63,593 nt of DNA, taken from assembly GCA_045580875.1 (NCBI GenBank), contig JAZNOP010000101.1, positions 1-63,593 on the forward strand, written 5' to 3'. The stretch is from SIG598 sp045580875. GTDB lineage: Bacteria > Bacillota > Clostridia > Oscillospirales > Acutalibacteraceae. Both the position numbers and the translations under genes were made by a program. This document shows, piece after piece, positions 18,306 through 25,748 of the stretch (its first letter is position 1; every line of letters begins with the position of its first letter). Under the pieces are notes generated by a model that saw nothing but the letters and a program-made list of their open reading frames with translations, made no database searches and was not told where the DNA came from.

Positions 18306-19648
18306 TGAAACAATCAGTATTCCCGAAGGATTTCCTATGGGGTGCAGCATCCGCCTCAGCTCAGATAGAAGGCAGCTGGAATGAGGACGGCAGAACTCCG
18401 AGTATATGGGATTTGGCTAACCCGAAGCGCATAAAAAACGGCGAAAACTGCCATGTCAGCTGCGATCATTATCACCATATGAAAGATGATGTGGAACTTA
18501 TGAAGCAGATAGGGTTAAAATCTTATCGCTTCTCCATAAGCTGGTCAAGAGTAATTCCGGAAGAGGGAAGAGTCAGCGAAGTTGGACTGAAATTTTACAG
18601 CGACCTTGTTGATGAGCTTATCGCGGCAGGAATCGAGCCGATGGTGACGATATACCATTGGGATATGCCTGTGTGGGTATATAAAAAAGGCGGCTGGCTG
18701 TCAAAAAGAATCATACCGCTTTTCGCTGAATACACCCGCGTGGTGGTTGAAGCACTTTCCGACCGCGTAAAATGGTGGATGCCCATGAACGAGCCGGGAT
18801 GCTTCATTATGAACGGCTATATGCAAGGCGTTCATGCCCCTTTCAAGCGCAACTACCTGGCACTCTCAAAGCTTACAAGAAACTGTATGCTTGCTCACGC
18901 TGAATCGGTCAAAGTAATTCGCAGATACGCAAAGATTAAACCCATGGTAGGAATTGCACTCTCTACGGGTGCTTATGTCCCTGATGATGAGAGCAAAGCC
19001 TCCATCGAAAAAGCACGCCGCCTTTCAATGGAAGATGGCTGCGGACTGATGAGCAACCGCTGGTGGATGGATCCTCTGCTTGCCGGAAAGCCGGTCAGAG
19101 CATACGGGATTTATTCTTCAAAAAAGAAAGATATGAAAGAGATATATCAGCCCCTTGATTTTGTCGGACTGAATATCTACACCTCGTTCAATTACGCCGC
19201 ATGGGGCATGCCTCGTCAGAATCCGCCTGCCGGTGTACCGAAAAACGTTCTCGACTGGGTCATAGACGAGCGCTGCATGTACTGGAATGTGCGCTTTGTC
19301 TATGAAAAATATAAACTGCCGATAATGATAACCGAAAACGGACTTGCAGCTTACGATGTTGTCAGCGTTGACGGTCATGTGCATGATGCCGGACGTACCG
19401 ACTTTATGCGCCGTTATCTCGGACAGCTTGGACGTGCTGTTTCTGAGGGTATTCCCGTCATCGGTTATCAGCACTGGTCAATAATGGATAACTTCGAATG
19501 GGCTGAAGGCTATGATCCGAGATTCGGACTTATCTATGTTGACTATGCGACAGGAAAGCGAATTGTAAAGGATTCTGCATGGGAGTATAATAAAATAATA
19601 GAAACAAACGGCGCAGAAATCCCGTGCGTAAATAGTGTTGAGTTTTGA
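18302..19648 (+). CDS. GH1 beta-glucosidase-type glycosidase
   Basis: This 448-residue cytoplasmic TIM-barrel enzyme starts MMKQSVFPKDFLWGAASASAQ, the usual GH1 N-terminus. The acid/base is Glu164 in MPMNEPG and the nucleophile Glu345 in IMITENGLAA; the C-terminal block HWSIMDNFEWAEGY is present. It cleaves beta-glucosides, beta-galactosides or their 6-phosphates; with no PTS nearby, the unphosphorylated substrate is favoured. The start overlaps the GH43 stop as ATGA, indicating coupling, with GGAGG just upstream. It is the last gene of the operon, followed by a terminator at 19771. Confidence 0.9.
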   Translation: MMKQSVFPKDFLWGAASASAQIEGSWNEDGRTPSIWDLANPKRIKNGENCHVSCDHYHHMKDDVELMKQIGLKSYRFSISWSRVIPEEGRVSEVGLKFYSDLVDELIAAGIEPMVTIYHWDMPVWVYKKGGWLSKRIIPLFAEYTRVVVEALSDRVKWWMPMNEPGCFIMNGYMQGVHAPFKRNYLALSKLTRNCMLAHAESVKVIRRYAKIKPMVGIALSTGAYVPDDESKASIEKARRLSMEDGCGLMSNRWWMDPLLAGKPVRAYGIYSSKKKDMKEIYQPLDFVGLNIYTSFNYAAWGMPRQNPPAGVPKNVLDWVIDERCMYWNVRFVYEKYKLPIMITENGLAAYDVVSVDGHVHDAGRTDFMRRYLGQLGRAVSEGIPVIGYQHWSIMDNFEWAEGYDPRFGLIYVDYATGKRIVKDSAWEYNKIIETNGAEIPCVNSVEF

Positions 19649-19770
19649 TAATCTATATCATTTTAATGATTCCATTTATGAGTATCACAGCTTTAGAACA
19701 ATAATCTTATCATTATTCTGCCCTAAGCGATCAATACGAAGACAAAAAAGAAATTGTAATTGAAGAAAAA

Positions 19771-19814
19771 ACACAGGTTAGCGGATACTTTCCGTTAACC
19801 TGTGTCCTTTTGTT
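19771..19814 (+). terminator. terminator of the GH2-GH1 operon
   Basis: The stem ACACAGGTTAGCGGA / TCCGTTAACCTGTGT (15 positions, one G-T pair) has a 5-base loop and is followed by CCTTTTGTT. It lies 120 bases after the GH1 stop. Confidence 0.85.
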
Positions 19815-19897
19815 ATATTATCTAATCGTATCATATATTAATTTTATTACTCATCCGTCTCTGCCGCACCAAACGCTGGCCGCTGCTTGGCAAATGA

Positions 19898-20179
19898 TTG
19901 CGCCATGTTCAGATGCGATTCACGATAGGTGTGCACATATGTATTCGCGGTGACAGTGTTGTTGTATCAAAGATTGGAATTTCCGGTTCATATGATGTAA
20001 AAGCTTTTGGTGATCGCATTAATGTTGCCTCAAAATATTCTTCCAAAGTTACAAATTTGGTTAAATTTTTAAAAAGGTACGAGAAAAATGACCTGAATGC
20101 CCTGGTGAAAAATATCCTTCTCGCTTATACACGGAGAAGATGCATATATTTTATCGTAAAAAGGGGTGTTAGTAATTGA
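19898..20179 (+). pseudogene. fragment of a class III nucleotide cyclase
   Basis: The open frame reads RFTIGVHICIRGDSVVVSKI, then GISGSYDVKAFGDRINVAS followed by KYSSKV. This matches the middle of class III adenylate/guanylate cyclase domains, where a G.GIH.G..V.VGKIG stretch leads to a YDV.GD.VN.AS block. The residues before and after are missing: there is no metal-binding Asp segment upstream, no credible ribosome site, and only a TTG at the frame start. After residue about 55 the match fades. I read it as a decayed gene. Whether the parent was a signalling protein or part of a phage-defence cyclase system cannot be said. Confidence 0.5.
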
Positions 20180-20415
20180 AAAGTAATATTCCCACAAATG
20201 AAACGGTATTTCCGTTATTCTTTATAATCATGTAACTGGATAAGTTGCGGATTATATAACACTAAAAACAGAAGGGACAATTCTTAAAGCTGAACTATAT
20301 CATCGTAAGGCGGTGAAAGGCGAAAATTACAATTCAAATGTTTCAGATGTGCATGAGGTTGCGTAACAATCCGTGAAAAGCACAGTATGGATTATGTGAA
20401 AATCTGAATTGTTGA

Positions 20416-20604
20416 AAACTTCTCTCACGTATAAAAGGCGATAGTGTAAACAAAGTTGTTTGTGGAGATATAAAAGCTCTAAAGAATTTACTGAAAAGTA
20501 AAAAATCATTAGAGGTTACTATTTACATAGTGCAGCCCGCCATAAGCAAATCTCAACCTATGAAAGATTCTGTTGGTACTGTGTTGTCTGCCGCTGCATT
20601 TTGA
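20416..20604 (+). pseudogene. C-terminal fragment of an unidentified protein
   Basis: A 62-codon frame with no start reads like a real protein end. It contains the segment GDIKALKNLLKSKKSLEVTI, then YIVQPAISKSQPMKD, and ends TVLSAAAF before TGA. The YIVQPAISKS strand-turn looks like a conserved core, but I cannot name the family. A stop interrupts the frame just upstream, so it is a fragment. It lies 240 bases after the cyclase fragment on the same strand; a shared parent gene or operon is possible but unproven. Confidence 0.4.
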
Positions 20605-20758
20605 ATAAGGAACACAGGAAGAGAAAAACAGTTGAAAATTATAGGAAGCATATAATAATCAGTGTTCTACATTACAATGCTCGGCTAATTGCGTTGCATT
20701 GTATCAAAATACCACTTGATTTTCTTTTATCCAAAACCTGACCAAAGTGCCATTTCAG

Positions 20759-20792
20759 GCGCACAAAAGCGCCCAGTTGTTTTATTGTGCGC
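20759..20792. repeat. inverted repeat upstream of ECF sigma gene
   Basis: An 8-bp perfect inverted repeat GCGCACAA / TTGTGCGC with an 18-base interior. Nested within it, GGCGC-N6-GCGCC followed by CAGTTGTTTT could act as a weak terminator for a lost upstream gene. It lies 77 bases before the sigma start. Confidence 0.45.
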
Positions 20793-20868
20793 TTAAATTC
20801 TTATTGCAATATTTGATATAGATGAAAAATTCAGCCGCCGTCAGTTGTATTATAGGTGAAAGGAGGTA

Positions 20869-21357
20869 ATGAATTTGTATTTGTTTGGTACCAATGAATA
20901 CATAGATTATATCGTTCATACCTACAGCAGTTCTATGCTCCGGGCAGCTTTCAGTGTACTGCATTCCTCTGCAGATGCAGAAGATGCGGTGCAGGAAGCT
21001 TTCATACGGCTGATGACCGCTCGTCCGCAGTTTCGCAGCAGCGAACACGAAAAGGCATGGCTGCTCAGAGTAACCATCAATATAGCGCGCAATATGCGCA
21101 AGTCGCAGGCGCGGCAAGAAATACAGGCCGATGTAGAGATTCCCTGTCAGCCGGAAATAGACAGAGAACTGCTGGAAGCGGTGCTGGCTCTTCCGGAAAA
21201 GTACAGCACCGTCATTCACCTTTATTATTACGAGGGCTATTCCATAAAGGATATTGCCCGCATATTGAATCTGCCGCCTGCCACAGTGGGCACACGCCTT
21301 GCACGTGGCAGGAACGCACTCAGAAATGCGATGAAAGGAGAAGCTGATTATGAATGA
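20869..21357 (+). CDS. ECF sigma factor (sigma-70 family)
   Basis: This 162-residue RNA polymerase sigma subunit has region 2 at about 15-80 (SSADAEDAVQEAFIRLM) and region 4 at about 105-158 (LPEKYSTVIHLYYYEGYSIK, then DIARILNLPPATVGTRL). It probably redirects polymerase to envelope-stress genes, including its own operon. The start is uncertain: the strong GGAGG at 20862-20866 is only 2 nt from ATG 20869, but 8 nt from an in-frame TTG at 20875, which is better spaced and may be the true start. It overlaps the next gene by 8 bases; that membrane protein is the expected anti-sigma partner. Confidence 0.9.
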   Translation: MNLYLFGTNEYIDYIVHTYSSSMLRAAFSVLHSSADAEDAVQEAFIRLMTARPQFRSSEHEKAWLLRVTINIARNMRKSQARQEIQADVEIPCQPEIDRELLEAVLALPEKYSTVIHLYYYEGYSIKDIARILNLPPATVGTRLARGRNALRNAMKGEADYE

Positions 21358-22726
21358 GATGCAGAAATACCGTCAGCAGTTTGAAAGCATTACCTTTTCT
21401 CCTGACTTTGAGCAGCGCACCGTGCAGCTTATGGCAAAGGCGGCGGAAGAAAAGGAGCTTGCAACAATGAAAAATAGAAAATTACTCAAGATAATTATCG
21501 CTGCAGCAGCTGCTGTGGTGATGCTTACGACCACCGCTTTCGCCCTCTCCGCACTGCTTTCCCCGGAACAGGTTGCCGAGATGACAGGACAGAACGAAAT
21601 TGCAGAGGCTTTCCGCTCGGAGGACGCTGTGTTAATCAACGAAGCAATTTCCGCAGGAGACTACACTGTCACCCTGCTGGGAATGACATCCGGTCAGGCT
21701 CTGCACTATATCGATGATATGCCTGTGGAGGTTGATCGCAGTTATATTGTGGTATCGGTGGAGCGCAATGACGGCACTACCATCGACCCATTCGAGGAAA
21801 TACTTGCCCCGTCAAAAGAGAGTTCTATCACCTTTTCACCTCTGGTAGAGGGGTGGGCTCCACATCATGTCAACGCATGGTCACTGAGCTGCGGTGCGCA
21901 TGGAACTACTGTTGATGGAATTCGCTACTATCTCTTTGACTATTCCAACCTCGAGATATTTGCCGATCACACGGTCTATCTTGCAATTTACGAAGGTATG
22001 GCTCCGAATACGGACATTTTCACTATGGCAGAGGACGGCACTATTTCCTATGCTGAAGAATATGAAGGCGTGAGAGCGATGTTCATTCTGCCTCTTGATC
22101 CGTCAAAGGCTGATCCCAAGGCGGCAACGCAGCTGCTTATAGATCAGGGTATACTCAACGAAGACGGTACATCCTATAATGGAGCAGAGGAGGAAACACA
22201 GGACGAACCAACCGCACAGAATAACTCTACTGCTGAGGCTGATTATGACGATTGTACTGCCACAACCGCAACTGACGCTGTTGAGAATATTGACGAGGCG
22301 CTGAATGCGTATATTGAAGCAGAGCTGGAAATAGACAGTCCTGCAGAGTCGGGCTGGGTGTGGCCGGTTGACAGCCGCACCATTACAAAATTCTTCGGTT
22401 CATCATCGAATCCGGCGAGGAAGGACAGCGACCATATCGTAATTGTATGCAATAACGGAGACAATGTTGTATCCGCAATCAGCGGCAGCGTGACTGAGGT
22501 GTCCAATTCTCCTGAACACGGCAATTATGTTGTCATCAGCGGCGAAGATAATATACGCATACTGTACGGTCATCTCAGTGAAATTACAGTCACCGAGGGT
22601 CAGTCTGTCGCTGCAGGTGATAGAGTAGGCTCAGCAGGTGCAACAGGGAATGTCACGGGAACTTGTCTGTCTTTCTATGTGTACGTCAACGGCGAGGCTG
22701 TAGATCCTCTTGGTTTCTATGCATAA
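21350..22726 (+). CDS. membrane anti-sigma-like protein with degenerate M23 domain
   Basis: This 458-residue protein has a cytoplasmic N-terminus (1-45; MNEMQKYRQQFESITFSPDF), one transmembrane helix (about 45-68) and a DUF4179-like extracytoplasmic middle (to about 260). After a low-complexity acidic linker comes a C-terminal LytM/M23-type domain (335-458). Coupled to an ECF sigma gene by an 8-base overlap, it is probably the anti-sigma factor. The M23 domain keeps the fold (WPVDSRTITKFFG, YGHLSEI) and His408. The first motif (His362 with no Asp four residues on; Val366 instead) and the usual His-x-His (CLS at 439-441) are not intact, so it should not bind zinc or cut peptidoglycan. It may instead bind wall or another ligand as a sensor. 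The next genes are convergent across a shared terminator. Confidence 0.8.
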   Translation: MNEMQKYRQQFESITFSPDFEQRTVQLMAKAAEEKELATMKNRKLLKIIIAAAAAVVMLTTTAFALSALLSPEQVAEMTGQNEIAEAFRSEDAVLINEAISAGDYTVTLLGMTSGQALHYIDDMPVEVDRSYIVVSVERNDGTTIDPFEEILAPSKESSITFSPLVEGWAPHHVNAWSLSCGAHGTTVDGIRYYLFDYSNLEIFADHTVYLAIYEGMAPNTDIFTMAEDGTISYAEEYEGVRAMFILPLDPSKADPKAATQLLIDQGILNEDGTSYNGAEEETQDEPTAQNNSTAEADYDDCTATTATDAVENIDEALNAYIEAELEIDSPAESGWVWPVDSRTITKFFGSSSNPARKDSDHIVIVCNNGDNVVSAISGSVTEVSNSPEHGNYVVISGEDNIRILYGHLSEITVTEGQSVAAGDRVGSAGATGNVTGTCLSFYVYVNGEAVDPLGFYA

Positions 22727-22820
22727 TTATCTCCTGAGCTAAAGCAGATATATAGCCTGTTGTTGCTGTTCCGTATGAACCGCACATATATTACGATATA
22801 CATAGTACAATACAGCAAAC

Positions 22821-22852
22821 AAAAATCCCCCGGTTTAACCGGAGGATTTTTT
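22821..22852. terminator. bidirectional terminator
   Basis: AAAAATCC.CCGG, a TTTAA loop, then CCGG.GGATTTTTT form a stem with A and T tracts on both sides. It serves the sigma operon on the plus strand and the thioredoxin gene on the minus strand. Confidence 0.85.
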
Positions 22853-22865
22853 ATTTCTATGTTCA

Positions 22866-23438
22866 TCACTCACATATTTTCTCTATTGCATCTATGAGTT
22901 CTTCCTGAGTAATTTCACTGGAAACGTGGTATCTGATATAGCCGTCAGCATCAATAAAAAATGTCATTGGAACACCGTAAACCCTAAGGTTGCGATATGC
23001 CTCTCCGGTCGTGTCACAATAAACCGGGAACTCATATCCCTTGTCCTGAAGGAAAACAGTCAGCGAACGCATGGTTTCCTTGGTGCCGTCAGTTCTGTTT
23101 ATCATCATAAATGTTACTGAGTCGCCGTATTCTTTCCATACACTTTCGAAATCAGGCAGTTCTTTTGTGCAGGCATAACACCAGCTGGACCATACGTTAA
23201 TCACTAAAGGTTTGCCTTTCATATCGGATAATTCAACTTCATTTCCCTCAAGATCGTATACAGTGAAATCTTCCGGAATCCATTCCTTATAATTGTCGTT
23301 ATTTGATACGACAGCTGCAGTTTCTGTATTGGAAACAACAGGGGCTTCAGTTGAGAATGGCAGCGCAAGTACAAAAATTATAGCAGCTGCAAGAAATAGA
23401 ATTGCTGCAGCTATGATAGCAACCAGTTTTTTGTTCAT
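22866..23438 (-). CDS. membrane-anchored TlpA/ResA-like thioredoxin
   Basis: This 190-residue extracytoplasmic thiol-disulfide protein is held by an N-terminal helix (about 5-26). After a linker comes a redoxin domain (about 52-190) with the motif WSSWCYACTKE; Cys87 and Cys90 are the redox pair. The family reduces or oxidises exported proteins, for example in cytochrome maturation or oxidative stress resistance. GVPMTFFIDADG shows the cis-Pro loop. I chose ATG 23438 (MNKKLVAII), with GGAGG 11 bases upstream; an earlier in-frame start has no site. A perfect inverted repeat overlaps its -35 region, suggesting repression. It is a single-gene unit. Confidence 0.88.
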   Translation of the reverse strand: MNKKLVAIIAAAILFLAAAIIFVLALPFSTEAPVVSNTETAAVVSNNDNYKEWIPEDFTVYDLEGNEVELSDMKGKPLVINVWSSWCYACTKELPDFESVWKEYGDSVTFMMINRTDGTKETMRSLTVFLQDKGYEFPVYCDTTGEAYRNLRVYGVPMTFFIDADGYIRYHVSSEITQEELIDAIEKICE

Positions 23439-23472
23439 CAGTAATATCGCCTCCAAAGGTTGAACGTTTTTT

Positions 23473-23511
23473 ATTATATAGATAGCAGAGGTTGTATTAG
23501 CAGTAATACAA
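23473..23511 (-). promoter_or_regulatory. promoter and operator of the thioredoxin gene
   Basis: On the minus strand -10 TATAAT is at 23473-23478. The 17-nt position upstream (23496-23501) falls inside a perfect palindrome TTGTATTA-N4-TAATACAA (23492-23511) instead of a good -35. A regulator bound there would control access of polymerase. The TTGTA..TACAA form is similar to BlaI/CopY-type sites. Confidence 0.55.
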
Positions 23512-23522
23512 CATTGTAAATA

Positions 23523-24872
23523 TCATTTTGATGACGCAATATAGAGTGCAAGCGGGATCGGGCGTTCTGCCTCGGTATGGTCATCAGCATTCCGGTCGGA
23601 AATCATCAGACTGCGGTGATTATCGACAAGAATCTGCGCGGATCCACCGCCATCGAGGTTTACTGCATTGTACATTCCGACGTCAGCGCAGATGTCGGAC
23701 ATCTCTTTCAGACTGGCTCCGCAGCTGCCTTTTCCGGGAACGTAGCCGAATTTTGCTGCTCCCTCAGCCCATAGAAGCATGGGTCTGCCATCTTTATCAG
23801 CACCAAGCGCAATTCTGGCAGCACGTGCATTGTCAAAATCCAACGGATAAAGGCTAGGGGGATAGGCAACAGGTTCAAGGTGATGAATATCATAGAAATG
23901 CGAAATAAAACTATCAGTCTTTTTTCCGTCGCGGATAATGCTGTTGCCTACCTGAATTCCAAACAGGATATCTTCAAGACCTTTGTAGATTACATTATCG
24001 CCCGGAGAAACAGTGCATTCTCTGTCCGGACGAAGTACAAAGCCGGATGCAGGAACAGGAACGCGTCCGCGGCAGACAGCAGCAACTTTGTTACCGATTA
24101 TTACTAACGAGCATCGATTTGAATGAGGGGAGAGCTTATGTTCGGGGCGGGAATAAATAACAGCATTCTCGCCGTGCTTATAAATTGTACCGTTAATTTC
24201 TATTCCAAGCTCAGATACATCCATAGAACGAATAGTGACTCTGCCGTCATTTTTTACAAGCAGTGCTTCTCGGTTATACAGAGGCGGCTGGAAGACAGTT
24301 CCGTTGCGTACGCAAAGTCCGAACGGAGTGCCAACCTGATCATATACAGTTGCACAGTCAAATCGATCCATAATAAAGAATGATGAATTGACTTTCATCG
24401 CCGCTTCAGGTTTGGTTTCAGTAAGCACACCGGGGCGGTTATTCAGAGGAATGACTGTGGTAGTAGGGAATTTGCCGCTTACAATACGTACGCTGTCATG
24501 TTTTTCGAGGATATGCCAGAATCTGCGCACCTGCTCGTTACGGAAAACGGGCTTTCCTTTTCTGATTTTCACACCATCTCTCAGTGCTGCAGCGGCTGCA
24601 GTGAGCTGATCGGCAACTTTTCCGTTTTGACGAGTTGAGAATGGAAAATCAACTTCTGCCTCTGCTGGCAATCTGAAAAGTATCATATTGCCGAAGAGCC
24701 ATGGTGCAGCAGGAACAAGAAAATTTTTGTATATAGCAGAAAAACAGTCAAGAGTTCGATCGGAAGGATTCATGTGAAGAAAATCAAGCTGTGACCAATC
24801 ATTCCACCGGACCAGCTGAATGCGCTGTATATCTCCGTTTGGGTAGGTGTAGGTTTTGATTAATGATTCCAT
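23523..24872 (-). CDS. NAGPA-domain phosphodiester glycosidase-like protein
   Basis: This 449-residue protein has a C-terminal NAGPA/DUF2233 domain (about 150-445) with the hallmark NAVNLDGGGSAQILVDN near 408-424. In the family this domain hydrolyses sugar-phosphodiester bonds, as in the mammalian uncovering enzyme that removes N-acetylglucosamine from a phosphodiester. The N-terminal 150 residues (METLIK-like start, MHVLP-free, rich in aromatic residues) are not recognised. No signal peptide is seen, so it is probably cytoplasmic. The ATG at 24872 follows AGGAG. It has its own promoter at 24922-24950 and lies downstream of a transporter and a glycerophosphodiesterase, pointing to a phosphodiester substrate taken up by the cell. 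Confidence 0.75.
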   Translation of the reverse strand: MESLIKTYTYPNGDIQRIQLVRWNDWSQLDFLHMNPSDRTLDCFSAIYKNFLVPAAPWLFGNMILFRLPAEAEVDFPFSTRQNGKVADQLTAAAAALRDGVKIRKGKPVFRNEQVRRFWHILEKHDSVRIVSGKFPTTTVIPLNNRPGVLTETKPEAAMKVNSSFFIMDRFDCATVYDQVGTPFGLCVRNGTVFQPPLYNREALLVKNDGRVTIRSMDVSELGIEINGTIYKHGENAVIYSRPEHKLSPHSNRCSLVIIGNKVAAVCRGRVPVPASGFVLRPDRECTVSPGDNVIYKGLEDILFGIQVGNSIIRDGKKTDSFISHFYDIHHLEPVAYPPSLYPLDFDNARAARIALGADKDGRPMLLWAEGAAKFGYVPGKGSCGASLKEMSDICADVGMYNAVNLDGGGSAQILVDNHRSLMISDRNADDHTEAERPIPLALYIASSK

Positions 24873-24921
24873 AAATTTTCTCCTGCTTGATCTCGTTTGA
24901 TATAAAGATTAGCTGCGTATT

Positions 24922-24950
24922 ATTATATCATATAACAGGCATTTACGCAA
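24922..24950 (-). promoter_or_regulatory. promoter of the NAGPA-like gene
   Basis: Minus-strand -35 TTGCGT (24945-24950) and -10 TATAAT (24922-24927) are separated by exactly 17 bases. It lies just after the terminator of the upstream transporter-GDPD unit. Confidence 0.75.
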
Positions 24951-24976
24951 TCTGCGGTATATGGACAGTAAATATG

Positions 24977-25016
24977 AAAAACAGGGCAGCTTCATAAATG
25001 AAGTTCTGCCCTGTTT
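24977..25016 (-). terminator. terminator of the MFS-GDPD operon
   Basis: The stem AAAACAGGGCAG / CTGCCCTGTTTT encloses a smaller CTTCAT..ATGAAG hairpin and has a T-run on the minus-strand side. It lies 8 bases after the GDPD stop. Confidence 0.85.
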
Positions 25017-25023
25017 TGTGTGA

Positions 25024-25746
25024 TTAAGTTTGATTTCTGAGAGCAACCGCAATATCCGGACAATCTGTGATTATGCCGACATTTTTCTGCAGACAAAGCT
25101 TTATTGTCTGCTCATCGTTGATCGTCCACATATTGATTCCGTATCCTGCTGCTTTTGTGTTTTCAGCAAAGTCGGCTATGTAGATATTCATCTTCATGGG
25201 GTGGAGATAATCAAGCGCAAGCTGTTTGGCGTATATCCATGGCTCAATCATAATATCGCCGAAAAGCATACCGAGCTTTGCATCCGGCTTCAGACGGCGG
25301 AGCTTTTGCAGGGAGTGATGATTGAATGAAGAATATATTATTCTGTCTTCGATTCCCATTTCACGAGCAAGAGCGAGGCATTTTTCTTCCAGCTCAGGAT
25401 AGAAATATTCGTCAGTTTTTATCTCAACATTGACGATGTGATGGGTTTCACGGATCAGCTCATATACTTCGTTTAATGTGGGAATATGCGCTCCCTGATA
25501 TTGAGTCATTCCGTTAGAGGCATCAAGAGATTTCAGCTGTGCAAGAGTCATATCTTTTACATAGCCTGTGCCGTTTGTGGTACGGTCAACGGTTTCATCG
25601 TGAATTACAACAAGTTCACCGTCGAGACTCAGATGTACGTCGAGTTCAAAGCCGTCTGCACCCATTTCCATTGCAAGGCGGAAGGCTTCGAGAGTGTTTT
25701 CAGGCGCATATGCAGACGCGCCGCGATGACCTAAAATAACAGACAT
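25024..25746 (-). CDS. glycerophosphodiester phosphodiesterase
   Basis: This 240-residue cytoplasmic TIM-barrel enzyme hydrolyses glycerophosphodiesters to glycerol-3-phosphate and an alcohol. The N-terminus HRGASAYAPENT (7-18) carries the catalytic His, ELDVHLSLDGELVVIHDE holds the metal-binding Glu-Asp pair and second His, and VDRTTNGTGYV follows. No signal peptide is present, as in UgpQ rather than GlpQ. Its start lies 2 bases after the stop of the MFS gene upstream, so the two are one operon; a terminator follows. The context suggests the transporter imports its substrate. Confidence 0.92.
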   Translation of the reverse strand: MSVILGHRGASAYAPENTLEAFRLAMEMGADGFELDVHLSLDGELVVIHDETVDRTTNGTGYVKDMTLAQLKSLDASNGMTQYQGAHIPTLNEVYELIRETHHIVNVEIKTDEYFYPELEEKCLALAREMGIEDRIIYSSFNHHSLQKLRRLKPDAKLGMLFGDIMIEPWIYAKQLALDYLHPMKMNIYIADFAENTKAAGYGINMWTINDEQTIKLCLQKNVGIITDCPDIAVALRNQT

Positions 25747-25748
25747 GA

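Larger units (their letters stand above)
19649..20868. other. 1.2 kb of decayed sequence with gene fragments
   Basis: Apart from the terminator at 19771-19814 and the inverted repeat at 20759-20792, this stretch has no intact gene. It is AT-rich and interrupted by stops, but contains at least two recognisably protein-like fragments (19898-20179 and 20416-20604) in the same direction. It looks like one or more former genes in decay. Confidence 0.55.

Noticed and set aside
19898..20604. A working cyclase-based phage-defence operon (Pycsar-like)
   Set aside because: The cyclase is only a fragment without start or catalytic Asp segment, and no effector gene is intact.
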